A stretch of DNA of 64,000 nt from Treponema sp. (GTDB taxonomy: Bacteria > Spirochaetota > Spirochaetia > Treponematales > Treponemataceae). Every line of letters starts with the position of its first letter. The first letter of the stretch is position 1. The position numbers and the translations under genes are program-made. Under the pieces are notes generated by a model. The model was not told the DNA's origin and made no database searches. It saw nothing but the letters and a program-made list of their open reading frames with translations. Below are positions 1 to 8,625 of this stretch, piece by piece. The stretch lies in assembly GCA_017940005.1 (NCBI GenBank), contig JAGAZO010000003.1, forward strand, positions 109,976-173,975, written 5' to 3'.

Positions 1-1037
1 TATGCAGGAGCAGAAGCAGCTGTTTTGCGCGCAGTAGGAATCTCAACGCCTGCACTTGCTGTCAGTCCGCTCCATGAAAGGGAAGTTCCGAGATTCGCCG
101 AATCGGAAGCTGTTGCATCATTTTCAAATGTATAGCCGCCACTTGCTTTGAGTGTAATGTCTTTATCTGTTTTGCGCGAGAGCGAGTTGATATAGTTTGT
201 CCACGTTGCGCTTTCAATTTTTGTATATGATTCTTTGCTGAACGAAGTGATGTCTACTGGTTCCACTACAGGGATTTCAAACGGCAAATATTCCTGCGCG
301 CTTGTTTCACTGTCGTATGCGATGCCGCATTTTGCAAAAAATATTGCCGCTTCCCTGTCAAGCGAACGCTGTGTTGTTTGAACAGTGTGCTCATCGGAAA
401 GCACTTTCATCTGTTGTGCCCGATACGTTGACGACGTTGTGCTGTATCCACGCGCGCGCAGTCCATCGAGTGTAATTTGGTCGTCGTATAAATCTTTTTG
501 CGTTTGCGCAATTGTGCTTGCAAGCGAGTAGAGTGACTTTAAGCTGTTGTAAAAGTCACGTTCTGCAGAAAGTGCGCCGTTTTGCAAGTTGCGCTGTGCT
601 TCAAGAAGCGCGCGCTCCGATTTGAGCAGCGTCACTTTGCGCGAGCCTATGTTGGGAGAAATAATGTCAACAGAAGCGATTAGCTCCGTGTTTTCTATGC
701 CGCCGCTTTGCCCAATAATCACGTCGCTCGATGCGGAAAGCGTAAGGTTGTTTGCCTGTGGAATCGTTGCGCTCGCCTGAGGCCTGAACGTAGCGCGCGG
801 ATTTGTGCCGCCAGCTCTGAATGAAACAGTGCCCGTAGCAAGTTGCATGGTAAAGCCGTTGTTGATTTTTGTGGCATCATTTGAGAGAGATGCTGCGTCA
901 GCAGAGGCGGCAAGCTTTTGCAATTCAATGTTGTTTTCAAGATAACCTTGCAGCAGCTCTGCCACTGATGTCTGGCAAAAAAGTGCATGTGCAGCAGCAT
1001 GCAGCGCGACAAGGATTATTGTAAGTTTTTTTTGCAT
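1..1037 (-). CDS. TolC-like outer-membrane efflux protein, N-terminal part
   Basis: Open from an ATG at 1037 to the window edge, so only about 345 N-terminal residues are present and the stop lies outside. The first 20 or so residues form a signal peptide ending near Ala-Leu-Phe-Cys-Gln. The mature part has the layout of TolC-family proteins: long amphipathic stretches rich in Ala, Leu, Gln and Ser (a clear helix near 570-620 reads as a Leu-Lys-Ser-Glu-Arg-Ala-Leu-Leu-Glu-Ala run) alternating with Ser/Thr/Gly-rich strands. TolC proteins form trimeric outer-membrane channels for efflux pumps or type I secretion. Treponemes carry clusters of such genes, and any pump partners would lie to the left of this window. 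There is no convincing Shine-Dalgarno sequence; a TATTAT -10 hexamer ends six bases before the ATG. Family call by overall resemblance only. Confidence 0.72.
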   Translation of the reverse strand, partial: MQKKLTIILVALHAAAHALFCQTSVAELLQGYLENNIELQKLAASADAASLSNDATKINNGFTMQLATGTVSFRAGGTNPRATFRPQASATIPQANNLTLSASSDVIIGQSGGIENTELIASVDIISPNIGSRKVTLLKSERALLEAQRNLQNGALSAERDFYNSLKSLYSLASTIAQTQKDLYDDQITLDGLRARGYSTTSSTYRAQQMKVLSDEHTVQTTQRSLDREAAIFFAKCGIAYDSETSAQEYLPFEIPVVEPVDITSFSKESYTKIESATWTNYINSLSRKTDKDITLKASGGYTFENDATASDSANLGTSLSWSGLTASAGVEIPTARKTAASAPA

Positions 1038-1043
1038 GACCCT

Positions 1044-1049
1044 ATAATA
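1044..1049 (-). promoter_or_regulatory. -10 hexamer (TATTAT) abutting the start of the TolC-like gene
   Basis: TATTAT on the minus strand ends six bases before the ATG at 1037. No good -35 is visible at 16-18 bp. If used, transcription would begin at about the start codon. Confidence 0.35.
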
Positions 1050-1231
1050 CACAAAATGCGGCTTTTTATACATTAGAAAATGATTAAAATTTTATTAGGA
1101 AAGCGTCAGCAATCTTACCATAAACGATGAGTTAAATAATTTCATTATGCGCTGCTATGCATTTCTGTACACGTGTTATCCATTCTTTGCAAATGAAGAG
1201 AGCAGCAAGATTTTTACTTCCTCCTTGTTTG

Positions 1232-2818
1232 CTATTTCCGCCGTACTTTTGCGACAATCGCTTTTGCAATGTCATCTTTTGTGAGCACGAGCAATGCAAC
1301 TCCTACAAATGCGAATAGCGTTGCGGAAAGCGCAACTACTGCGCCGTTTGAAATGAGCCGTGTGTGTCCTGCAAAAAAATTAACAAGATGCGGCAACGCA
1401 GCATAGACTGGCAGCGCGGCAACAGCAGAGAACGCGGTGATTTTGAGTGCGTACAAAACAAACGCTTTGACAATTTTTTTTGTTTCAACAGAATGAAGGC
1501 GCGGCATGGCGCAAAATAAAAATACGGTGTTTGCAAAACTTGCAACGGAAAGCGCAAGCGCGATGCCGATTCCGCGCATTGCTTTTACAAGGAGCGCGGC
1601 GAGCGTAATGTTTACGGCAAAGTTGAACATGCCTGCCAGCGTTGGCAGCGTTGTGTTTTGTTGCGCGTAAAAAGCAGGCGCAAGAATTCGATTGAGCGCA
1701 ATGAATGCAAGCCCTACCATGTGGAATCGGAACACGGCGAGCGTCATCGCTACAGATTCATCAGTAAAGTTTCTGCTCTTGTACACGAGTGAAATAATTT
1801 CACGCCCGCATATGAGCGAGTAAAACGTCACGGGAATTGCTATGAGCGTGATGATGTGCATTGCGCGTATGAGGAGCGTTGTAAAATCATCCCACTGTTT
1901 TTTTTGCGCAAGACCTGCCATGTCAGGAAGGATGACACTGCCGATTGAGACGGCGAAAATGCCTAAAATCAATTCTTGCAGACGAAGTGAATATTGCAAG
2001 CTCGCGTAAACGCCGACTCCTGCGCGCTTTGCGAGCGTACTCGACACCACGTCATTTACTTGATACGCCGCCATGCCTATAATTGTTGGCAACACGAGTG
2101 CGATGACGCGCCGCGTGCCGGGATTAGTGAATGCGTTTTTGAGCGACGTACATGAAACGCGCCAACCGGTACGCAGCACAAACGGAAGCTGGAATAGCAT
2201 CTGCACAACGCCGCCTGCAATTACGCCGGGTGCCATTGCGCGCGCAGGATTTTCCATACGCGGAGAAAGCGCATATGTTGCTGCAATAACAACTGCGTTG
2301 AACAGCACGGGCGCGAATCCCGACGGAGCAAAGATGTTTATGCCGTTTAAAATGCCTTGAAAAAAAGCAGCAACAGAAACAACGACAAGATACGGAAACA
2401 TGATGCGCGTGAGCAGCACTGCTTCTGGAAATGACTGAGGGTCTGAGTTGCCGTAAAAAAGCTTGATGAGCAGCGGCGTAAAAATGATTCCGAGCGTTAC
2501 GACAACAGTTGTTAAAAATGTGACAAGTGTGAGCGTCGCAGAAATAAAATCCTGCGTTGCGCGCTTGTCGTTTTGCTCATCTTCAATATATGCGCGAAAT
2601 GTGGGGATGAACGCAACTGAAATGCTGTTCTCTGCAAATAGACGGCGGAAAAGATTTGGCAGCTGGAATGCAATGCCGAATGCATCTGCAAGCCCGCCTG
2701 TACCTAAAAATGCCGCTTTTGTCATTTCGCGTACAAGTCCGAGTATACGCGAGAGCAACGTCACAAGTGAAAGCCGTATGCCTGATTTTACGAGTGAGTG
2801 AGATTTTTTATTTTCCAC
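1232..2818 (-). CDS. murJ: MurJ lipid II flippase (MviN family)
   Basis: 528 residues, the usual MurJ length, with about 14 hydrophobic membrane segments along the whole chain. The N-terminal part has the family signature: a Ser-Arg-Ile-Leu-Gly-Leu-Val-Arg-Glu stretch near residue 24, then Gly-Leu-Ala-Asp-Ala-Phe and Phe-Gln-Leu-Pro-Asn-Leu-Phe-Arg-Arg-Leu-Phe-Ala-Glu. MurJ moves the lipid-linked peptidoglycan precursor across the inner membrane for cell-wall synthesis. The start is GTG at 2818; a TAATCT -10-like hexamer lies about 14 bases upstream and no strong ribosome binding site is present. It stands alone, with 113 bp to the next gene upstream on the same strand, an unrelated ATPase. 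The C-terminus is intact and ends in a Lys/Arg-rich tail, as is common in the family. Confidence 0.95.
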   Translation of the reverse strand: MENKKSHSLVKSGIRLSLVTLLSRILGLVREMTKAAFLGTGGLADAFGIAFQLPNLFRRLFAENSISVAFIPTFRAYIEDEQNDKRATQDFISATLTLVTFLTTVVVTLGIIFTPLLIKLFYGNSDPQSFPEAVLLTRIMFPYLVVVSVAAFFQGILNGINIFAPSGFAPVLFNAVVIAATYALSPRMENPARAMAPGVIAGGVVQMLFQLPFVLRTGWRVSCTSLKNAFTNPGTRRVIALVLPTIIGMAAYQVNDVVSSTLAKRAGVGVYASLQYSLRLQELILGIFAVSIGSVILPDMAGLAQKKQWDDFTTLLIRAMHIITLIAIPVTFYSLICGREIISLVYKSRNFTDESVAMTLAVFRFHMVGLAFIALNRILAPAFYAQQNTTLPTLAGMFNFAVNITLAALLVKAMRGIGIALALSVASFANTVFLFCAMPRLHSVETKKIVKAFVLYALKITAFSAVAALPVYAALPHLVNFFAGHTRLISNGAVVALSATLFAFVGVALLVLTKDDIAKAIVAKVRRK

Positions 2819-2930
2819 TGCACTAGATTACTGCACCTGTGGTGTTTGTGCAAGAACAAAGCACGTCTATTTGTGTGGTGAGGTTGTTGTTTCGTGCGAC
2901 AGGTTGGTGTCTCGTATGGCAAATTAGTGA

Positions 2931-4130
2931 TTAGAATAACTCTGACGGCGAAAGTTTGAGAAATTGCTCAAGCGGAATGCGGCTGCCGCTTTCAAATTCT
3001 TTGCTTGCCACGACATAGAGCTTGGCGTTGGGATATTGCTGCTTGAATGCCTCCATGCCGTGATTAGTCGCTTTTGCGCCGCTTTTCACTTCAAGCGCAA
3101 AAAGTTTTTTCCCGTCTGTGACGACAAAATCTACCTCGTTGTTGCCATCGCGCCAATAGTGCACTTTGTAATGTTGCGTCGTGGCATTGTTAACAAGATG
3201 CGCGCCAACGCATGATTCCACGAAATGTCCCCATGTGTCGGGAGCAGCACGCACGGCTTTAAAGGTGCTGTTCTGCATGACGGTGAGAAGCGCGTTGTTG
3301 TATACTTGTAGTTTTGGACTTGACGAACGCGCACGCTGTTTGCTCCCTGAATATTTTTGCAATCCGCCGAGCAATCCGCACTGTTCAAGCAAATTTAAAT
3401 AATGCGCAAGCGTCACGGTGTTGCCAGCATCAGTGAGCGTGCCAAGCATCTTCGTGAACGACATTATATGCGCCGAATACGCTGTGCCGAGGTCAAAAAG
3501 TTGGCGGAGCAGGGCAGGCTTTGTGATGGTGGTGAGCATCAATATGTCTTTTGAAATGCTCGTTTCAATAATCGAATCGAGTAGATAGTTTTTCCAACGT
3601 TTTTCATTTTTTATTAAATTTGCCGCACCAGGATAACCGCCGAAGTAAATATATTCGTCGAGCGTAAAACCGAATGCTTTTTTCATTTCTGAAAATGACC
3701 AATGCGGCACGTAGATGAGTTCAAAACGCCCTTGCAGTGATTCAGTGAGTCCTTGCTTTAAAAGCAGACGAGATGAGCCGCTTAAAATGACTTTAATATT
3801 TTGCTTCTTTCTTGTGTCCTCATCCCAGAATTTTTTTACGACCTCACTCCAGTTAGAAAGTTTTTGCACTTCATCGATTACGAGCAAAACTTCTTTGCTG
3901 CCGTTTTTCAATTTGAGCCGTGCCGCTGTCCACAGCCGTTCGAGCCACTCAAAAACATTTTCTGAAACGGCATCTGCGCTGTCGCTGATGTAGTCATATT
4001 TTGTCTTTTCAAGGAATTGCATGATGATTGTCGTTTTGCCAACTTGTCGAGGTCCTGCAACTACCTGTATAAACTTGCGAGGCTCTTTCATTCGTCCTAT
4101 TAATTCAAGGATAAAGCTTGTGCGTTCCAT
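2931..4130 (-). CDS. AAA-type ATPase with DUF4143 C-terminal domain
   Basis: 399 residues. The N-terminal half is a P-loop ATPase of the AAA_14 type: Walker A Gly-Pro-Arg-Gln-Val-Gly-Lys-Thr at about residues 26-33 and Walker B Leu-Leu-Val-Ile-Asp-Glu near residue 84. The C-terminal half is a DUF4143-type domain with Asn-Glu-Val-Asp-Phe-Val-Val and then Phe-Ala-Leu-Glu-Val-Lys-Ser-Gly, a spacing like the D...ExK core of PD-(D/E)XK nucleases. These ATPases are common accessory genes of bacteria and archaea, often present in many copies, and their function is unknown; some are discussed as toxin-antitoxin-like or mobile. It is a single-gene unit with ordinary GC. Its upstream region is unusual: several copies of an inverted repeat sit directly before the start (4141-4220), which may be its own operator. 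Confidence 0.85.
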   Translation of the reverse strand: MERTSFILELIGRMKEPRKFIQVVAGPRQVGKTTIIMQFLEKTKYDYISDSADAVSENVFEWLERLWTAARLKLKNGSKEVLLVIDEVQKLSNWSEVVKKFWDEDTRKKQNIKVILSGSSRLLLKQGLTESLQGRFELIYVPHWSFSEMKKAFGFTLDEYIYFGGYPGAANLIKNEKRWKNYLLDSIIETSISKDILMLTTITKPALLRQLFDLGTAYSAHIMSFTKMLGTLTDAGNTVTLAHYLNLLEQCGLLGGLQKYSGSKQRARSSSPKLQVYNNALLTVMQNSTFKAVRAAPDTWGHFVESCVGAHLVNNATTQHYKVHYWRDGNNEVDFVVTDGKKLFALEVKSGAKATNHGMEAFKQQYPNAKLYVVASKEFESGSRIPLEQFLKLSPSELF

Positions 4131-4140
4131 ATGTCTCCAT

Positions 4141-4220
4141 ATTACATTGAGTAAAATTACTCAATGTAATGATTAATTTTACTCAATGTAATGTAAAAAA
4201 ATACTTAATGTATTGAGTAT
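4141..4220. repeat. Array of inverted half-sites upstream of the DUF4143 ATPase
   Basis: 4141-4170 is a perfect inverted repeat: 14-bp arms (ATTACATTGAGTAA and its complement) around AA. A further half-site matching ACTCAATGTAAT lies at 4181-4192, and a degenerate pair (ACTTAATGTA, ATTGAGT) at 4203-4219. The array starts 11 bp upstream of the ATPase start codon. The arrangement suggests a multi-site operator for a dimeric regulator, or a nuclease or recombinase target. No regulator gene is adjacent. Confidence 0.75.
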
Positions 4221-4440
4221 ATCATTTATAGGGAAATTAAACAAGGGATGATCGAATTTGTACAGTATACTTTTGTAATGATGTAGCAAGAGCATAATCG
4301 TTTTGTGACGAGTAGCTAACTAGATAGAAATCCTATATATATTGCGTGCTGTTTTATTGTCTATAGATGTTGCAAGTTTTGGGAAATATGCAGTTTATAA
4401 CGATAAAACAGCATGTTTTCACAAAAGTATATTTACATAA

Positions 4441-4777
4441 ATGGGGTATTCCTATTTACTTTATGGTGATGAAGATATTGTGACTACATTTGCTTTATTT
4501 AAAGCAGATATGTTTGACAGTAGTCTGCGACATCTGGATTTATATGCTACATGGGGATATAACTATATAGTAATCAGGTATATACGTGGGAATAGTACAG
4601 CAACAACAGAAGATGGCGCACATCCTATGATGATTATACAGGAAAAAGTGTTTACATTGATATTGACCTTAAAAAAACATATTCACAAAAGATATAGCCA
4701 AAGGATATGTCTTTAAGGGCTGGAGATACGACAGTGAAATTTATGAAGTTCCTGGCACTATACGATTTTTTTCGTAA
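4441..4777 (+). pseudogene. Frameshifted remnant of a protein with InlB-type B repeats (Flg_new-like)
   Basis: Coding-like text is spread over all three frames. Frame of 4441: an ATG and then a stretch containing His-Leu-Asp-Leu-Tyr-Ala-Thr-Trp. Frame of 4632: Asp-Tyr-Thr-Gly-Lys-Ser-Val-Tyr-Ile-Asp-Ile-Asp. Frame of 4700: Lys-Gly-Tyr-Val-Phe-Lys-Gly-Trp-Arg-Tyr-Asp-Ser-Glu followed by Tyr-Glu-Val-Pro-Gly-Thr-Ile, ending at the TAA at 4775. Leu-Tyr-Ala-x-Trp and Gly-Tyr-x-Phe-x-Gly-Trp are the closing and opening signatures of the Listeria-Bacteroides B repeat, which is abundant in treponemal surface proteins. The simplest reading is a decayed surface-protein gene. The sequence is AT-rich compared with its neighbours. 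The rest of the 4221-4885 gap shows nothing recognisable except the promoter-like TATACT near 4809. Confidence 0.5.
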
Positions 4778-4885
4778 CATTCATCATGTACAATCATTTA
4801 AAATGTGCTATACTTATCGTAAAAGCGTATGCAGACTTGCTGCGTCATGTGCAGTTGTCTGGCACTGCGCAGTAGAGGTAATTGT

Positions 4886-6865
4886 ATGAAAAGTCGCTTA
4901 TCGCTTTTTTTGTTAATTTTATCTGCAAACATTTTTGCACAAGGGGCAGCCATGTACAAAGAAGCAACTATTCCGCTCAAAAACGTAACGCTCTATTCGT
5001 CAGGCGTGGCGTACTATGAGCACGAGGGGAGCGCATCTGGCTCTGCGCACATAGACATGACGTTTACGCCGCAGCAAATCAACGATGTTTTGAAGTCGCT
5101 CGTTGTCGTTGATTCTGGCGCAAAGAGCATTGCGGTAACGTATCAGTCGGAAGACGCGCTGCGGAAAATTCTTGAAAGCATGAGCGTCGATTTAAGCGGC
5201 GGCACAGATTTGGCAAGTTTGCTGAACGCGCAAAAAGGCGCGGAGATTGAAGTGACTGCGCGCGAAACGATAACAGGAAAAATCTTGACTGTAGACAGGA
5301 GCAGCAAAGAGGGCAGCGACGACACTATCTCGCTTGCGGCAAAAGACGGCGTGCACGTCATTCCGCTTAAAGAAGTGCGGCGTTTCCAGTTTACAGACGC
5401 AAAACGCAACGAAGATTTGAACACGGCGCTCAACCTCATTTTGAATGCGTCAAGCAGCACAAAAAAGCATTTGGGAATCAACATAGAAGCGAGCGGGAAC
5501 CGTACGGTGCGCTTTGCATACGTCATGGAAGCACCTGTGTGGAAGCCGACGTATCGCATAGACATGAGCGGCAGCAAAGCGGAGTTCCAAGCGTGGGCAA
5601 TCATCGATAACTCGACAGACATAGATTGGCAAAACATCACACTCACGCTTACAACAGGTCGTCCTGTAGGCTTTAAGCAAGATTTGTATCCGCCATACTA
5701 TACGTATCGTCCTACATTGCCGCTCATGGTGGGGCAAGCTGCCGAAGTCGCTTCGTATGATTCGGGCTACGACATGGTGCAAGAGGAATCTGTTGCAATG
5801 GCGGCTCCGCGCATGATGATGAGCAAAGCGGCAACAGCAAATGCGGAGACAGGTTCAAGTTCGTGGCAGGAGCAGGTAAGTCAAAACGTGACGACTTCGA
5901 CAAGCACAGACGACATGTTTTCGTTTACGCCGTCAAAGCCCGTTACAATCAACAGGCAGGAGAGCGTTGTCATTCCGATTGCAGTTGTAAATATGAACGC
6001 AGAAAAATTTTCTGTATTTTCAAACATGCAGCTGCGGAAAAGCACGCATCCAAAATTATGCTTGCGCATTGAAAACAAAACAGACATGAAGTTTCCCGCA
6101 GGTCCTATCTCTGTTTCTGGCGATGGCACCTATGCGGGCGACGCAGTGCTCGAATTTTTACCCGCAGGTGAAACGCGCTTGATTGGCTATGGCGATGACA
6201 TGGAAGTGAGCGGCAGCCTTACGCGCGAAACAAAGCGCACGGTAGACACAGTGAAAATCACTGGCGGCGTTTTATACATCACTACAAAGCGCGTGTATGA
6301 CTCAACGTATACGGTAAAAAATTCTGCGGCAAAAGAGAAAAGCGTTATCATTGAGCACGCCATTGCAGGGAACCGCACGCTCACTACAACAAAAGAGCTG
6401 CTCGAAAAAACGTCGTCGCTGTATCGCTTTAAAATCACTGTGAATAAAAACGCAGAACGTACATTGCTCGTGAGCGAAACAGAGCTTTCTGAGTCTACTG
6501 CTACATTGAGCAAGATGAGCGCGAACGACTACATTTCGTACAGCACAAATAGCGAGATGCCGCGCTCTGTCCGTAAGGCATTTGAAGATATTGCCGCACG
6601 AAAAGCAAAAGTTGAAGATGCGCGCACTGAATACAACAAGCTCGTCGCGGAGCAAAAAAGTTTGAGCGAAGAGCAGGAGCGCGTGCGCAAAAATCTTGAA
6701 GCGGTGAACGCGGACACAACGCAAGGCAGGCAGTTCCTTGACAAATTGATGAAGCTTGAAAACGAGCTTGACGCGCTCAAAACAAAAATCGCGCAAAGCC
6801 AGGCGAACCTTGCAAAACTGGAAAGCGATTTTGCTGACTATTTGAAAAACGTGAAGGTTGGTTGA
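4886..6865 (+). CDS. Exported DUF4139-family protein
   Basis: 659 residues from the ATG at 4886, chosen because a signal peptide begins there (Met-Lys-Ser-Arg, hydrophobic core, Ala-Gln end) and AGAGGT lies upstream; an ATG 57 bases earlier would put a non-signal extension in front. After the signal peptide comes a beta-rich domain with Thr-Leu-Tyr-Ser-Ser-Gly-Val-Ala-Tyr-Tyr-Glu, typical of the N-terminus of DUF4139 proteins. The central region has the DUF4139 core (Val-Trp-Lys-Pro-Thr-Tyr-Arg and Ile-Asp-Trp-Gln-Asn near residues 215-255). The last 90 residues are a charged coiled coil. Relatives are periplasmic or envelope proteins of unknown function in many bacteria. Here the gene is monocistronic and the middle holds a Ser/Thr/Met-rich linker (about residues 305-350). 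Confidence 0.8.
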   Translation: MKSRLSLFLLILSANIFAQGAAMYKEATIPLKNVTLYSSGVAYYEHEGSASGSAHIDMTFTPQQINDVLKSLVVVDSGAKSIAVTYQSEDALRKILESMSVDLSGGTDLASLLNAQKGAEIEVTARETITGKILTVDRSSKEGSDDTISLAAKDGVHVIPLKEVRRFQFTDAKRNEDLNTALNLILNASSSTKKHLGINIEASGNRTVRFAYVMEAPVWKPTYRIDMSGSKAEFQAWAIIDNSTDIDWQNITLTLTTGRPVGFKQDLYPPYYTYRPTLPLMVGQAAEVASYDSGYDMVQEESVAMAAPRMMMSKAATANAETGSSSWQEQVSQNVTTSTSTDDMFSFTPSKPVTINRQESVVIPIAVVNMNAEKFSVFSNMQLRKSTHPKLCLRIENKTDMKFPAGPISVSGDGTYAGDAVLEFLPAGETRLIGYGDDMEVSGSLTRETKRTVDTVKITGGVLYITTKRVYDSTYTVKNSAAKEKSVIIEHAIAGNRTLTTTKELLEKTSSLYRFKITVNKNAERTLLVSETELSESTATLSKMSANDYISYSTNSEMPRSVRKAFEDIAARKAKVEDARTEYNKLVAEQKSLSEEQERVRKNLEAVNADTTQGRQFLDKLMKLENELDALKTKIAQSQANLAKLESDFADYLKNVKVG

Positions 6866-6933
6866 GCATAGCGTGCACCTGTGCGCTGCCTGCGCATCAC
6901 GGGCGGTCGTGATTGCATGCAGTGAGCATACTG

Positions 6934-7025
6934 TGCGTCATGCGCTCACCGCGTTTTCAGCAGCAGTATGCAGTTGCGACCATGCATCATGCACCCACCG
7001 CATTTTCAGCGGCGAGATTATGCAG
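6934..7025. repeat. Imperfect duplication of the MATE gene 3' end
   Basis: The stretch at about 6934-6973 (TGCGTCATGCGCTCACCGCG and on) resembles 6983-7025 (TGCATCATGCACCCACCGCA and on) with roughly 80% identity. The second copy is the stop region of the MATE gene; the first lies just beyond its stop. It may be an old slippage duplication of the gene tail. Confidence 0.55.
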
Positions 7026-8369
7026 CCATTTTTCTTTTCGCAGCCACAGTGACGCAACGACTGCTTTTCCTAAATCTGACAGCTTGGCTATTGCGTACAT
7101 GGCAACGGGACCGAGCGTGGTAAAGTAGGTGAGCACAAACATGCTCGGCATGAAAATTACTAAAGTGACAGTCAAATCTACGACAGCTCCCATTGCTGTG
7201 TCGCCGCCCGTGCGCGAGATTGAAAACTGCGCGTTTAAAAGACACCACAGCGGCATGTACGCTGCCATAGAGAATACAACGCCTCGCGAAATTGCACGCG
7301 CTGCACTGCTCAAGTTTACAAACACGAGCGGAATGAACAATGTGCTTGCAAAACCGAGCAGCATGACGAATATGCCGAACACAAATGCGCCGTTTGTTAT
7401 CCACGCCTTTTGCTCGCGCACGCTGTCGAGCTTGCCTGCGCCGAGCGTCATGCCCATGACAACGCCCGTCGCTGTGTAAATGCCGCTCAAACTCACGAAA
7501 AACAGATTGGCAATAGTGAATCCTGCCGCCATGCCCGAAACTATTTCAGCCCCGCCGCGCGAATTGCACAGCGCAGTTGCGACTGTCTCTGAAAACACCC
7601 ACGACAGTTCTGATACGGCAATCATCGCTGATTTTGCCAAAATCGTATACGCGAGCTTGTGCCGCACGCTCAAGATGTCGCGCACTGTGCCGACAAAATC
7701 AGGCTTCTTTACAACGATGTACACGATGAATGCAATCATCTCCGCAGTGCGTGCGATAATCGTTGCAACTGCGGCGCCTATCACTTCAAGACGCGGCGCA
7801 CCGAAGTGCCCGTAAATGAGGATGTAGTTGCCGATTGTGTTTACGAGTGTTGCTGTCACAGAAATTATCAACGGTACATGCACTTCGCCTGTTTCACGCA
7901 GCGACGACGAGATTGAAACTGACACTGCGAATGGAATCCATGTCCATGCAAGGACGCGCTCGTATGTTGCAGCCTGCGCAACGATTTCTTGTGCAGCCGC
8001 ATTGCCACGCACCATGAGCGCAAGCACGGGAGCAGGATGTGTCGCACAAAACAGCGTGAACGCGATGGCGGGCACGAGCGTTACGATGAGCTTGTAGCTG
8101 AACACGTGTCGCATGCCGCCTTTGTCGCCCGCACCTTTATACTGCGACATGAATATGCCGCCGCCTGCGCAGAGCACGCCGTTTACAAGCACAAGCATAA
8201 TGAAATTGATTTGCCCCGCGACATTCACGCCAGACATTTTTATGTCGCCGAGTCCTGCAACCATAAAGTTGTCGATAAGCGAAACGAGATTTTGAATGAA
8301 AAGCTGCGCCATCACTGGCAGCGCGATAGAAAGCATCCGTTTATAAAACGAAGCAGACCCAAAACGCAT
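6987..8369 (-). CDS. MATE-family multidrug/sodium efflux transporter
   Basis: 460 residues with about 12 hydrophobic segments, the family's normal size. The start region (Arg-Met-Leu-Ser-Ile-Ala-Leu-Pro-Val-Met-Ala-Gln-Leu then Leu-Val-Ser-Leu-Ile-Asp-Asn-Phe-Met-Val) is the characteristic first MATE helix, and Val-Asn-Thr-Ile-Gly-Asn-Tyr near the fifth helix is also typical. MATE proteins export cationic drugs or metabolites in exchange for sodium or protons at the inner membrane. The start ATG at 8369 has AAGGAAAA just upstream, a clear ribosome binding site. The substrate cannot be told. The 3' end and stop codon lie within a small imperfect duplication. Confidence 0.92.
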   Translation of the reverse strand: MRFGSASFYKRMLSIALPVMAQLFIQNLVSLIDNFMVAGLGDIKMSGVNVAGQINFIMLVLVNGVLCAGGGIFMSQYKGAGDKGGMRHVFSYKLIVTLVPAIAFTLFCATHPAPVLALMVRGNAAAQEIVAQAATYERVLAWTWIPFAVSVSISSSLRETGEVHVPLIISVTATLVNTIGNYILIYGHFGAPRLEVIGAAVATIIARTAEMIAFIVYIVVKKPDFVGTVRDILSVRHKLAYTILAKSAMIAVSELSWVFSETVATALCNSRGGAEIVSGMAAGFTIANLFFVSLSGIYTATGVVMGMTLGAGKLDSVREQKAWITNGAFVFGIFVMLLGFASTLFIPLVFVNLSSAARAISRGVVFSMAAYMPLWCLLNAQFSISRTGGDTAMGAVVDLTVTLVIFMPSMFVLTYFTTLGPVAMYAIAKLSDLGKAVVASLWLRKEKWLHNLAAENAVGA

Positions 8370-8393
8370 ACATTTTCCTTTGATGACATATTA

Positions 8394-8427
8394 AACCTGT
8401 TCGGAACCATCGGTTTCAGAACAGGTT
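8394..8427. repeat. Palindromic repeat, copy 1 (CCTGTTC...GAACAGG family)
   Basis: Inverted repeat with arms AACCTGTTCGGAACC and GGTTTCAGAACAGGTT. It is a close relative of the elements at 8483-8509 and 9587-9616. It lies upstream of the MATE gene and before the YitT gene. Confidence 0.75.
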
Positions 8428-8464
8428 ACTTTGAAATGCGATGTTTTAACGTGTGATATTTCAA

Positions 8465-8478
8465 CGAGTTAAAACTCG
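8465..8478. repeat. Short palindrome CGAGTTAAAACTCG
   Basis: Six-base arms CGAGTT/AACTCG around AA, placed between two copies of the CCTGTT repeat. It could be a regulator site or part of a larger compound element. Confidence 0.45.
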
Positions 8479-8482
8479 CAAC

Positions 8483-8509
8483 CTGTTTGATGACTTCGTT
8501 ATCAAACAG
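8483..8509. repeat. Palindromic repeat, copy 2
   Basis: Arms CTGTTTGAT and ATCAAACAG around a 9-base loop containing CTTCG. Aligned with the copy at 9587-9616 it shares CCTGTT, CTTC, GTT and AACAG in the same order, so it is a diverged member of the same repeat family. Confidence 0.6.
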
Positions 8510-8590
8510 CTTTATTGTAACCAAAAGCGATTATGTTGTACAGAGCGCGGCATATCTTCGCCCGCACCCGTGATAGGTGAAACACACTAT

Positions 8591-8619
8591 TTGCCAAAAA
8601 TAGTGAAAAGATGTATGGT
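8591..8619 (+). promoter_or_regulatory. Sigma70-like promoter of the YitT-type gene
   Basis: TTGCCA (8591-8596), 17-bp spacer, TATGGT (8614-8619). The -10 ends six bases before the ATG at 8626, which implies a leaderless transcript and decides the start choice. Confidence 0.55.
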
Positions 8620-8625
8620 AGTGGC

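Noticed and set aside
7989..8456. Long plus-strand open frames opposite the MATE gene
   Set aside because: They are antisense frames caused by codon bias of the real gene; they have no ribosome binding sites or recognisable motifs. The same applies to antisense frames opposite DUF4139, nfnB, nrdA and gspD.
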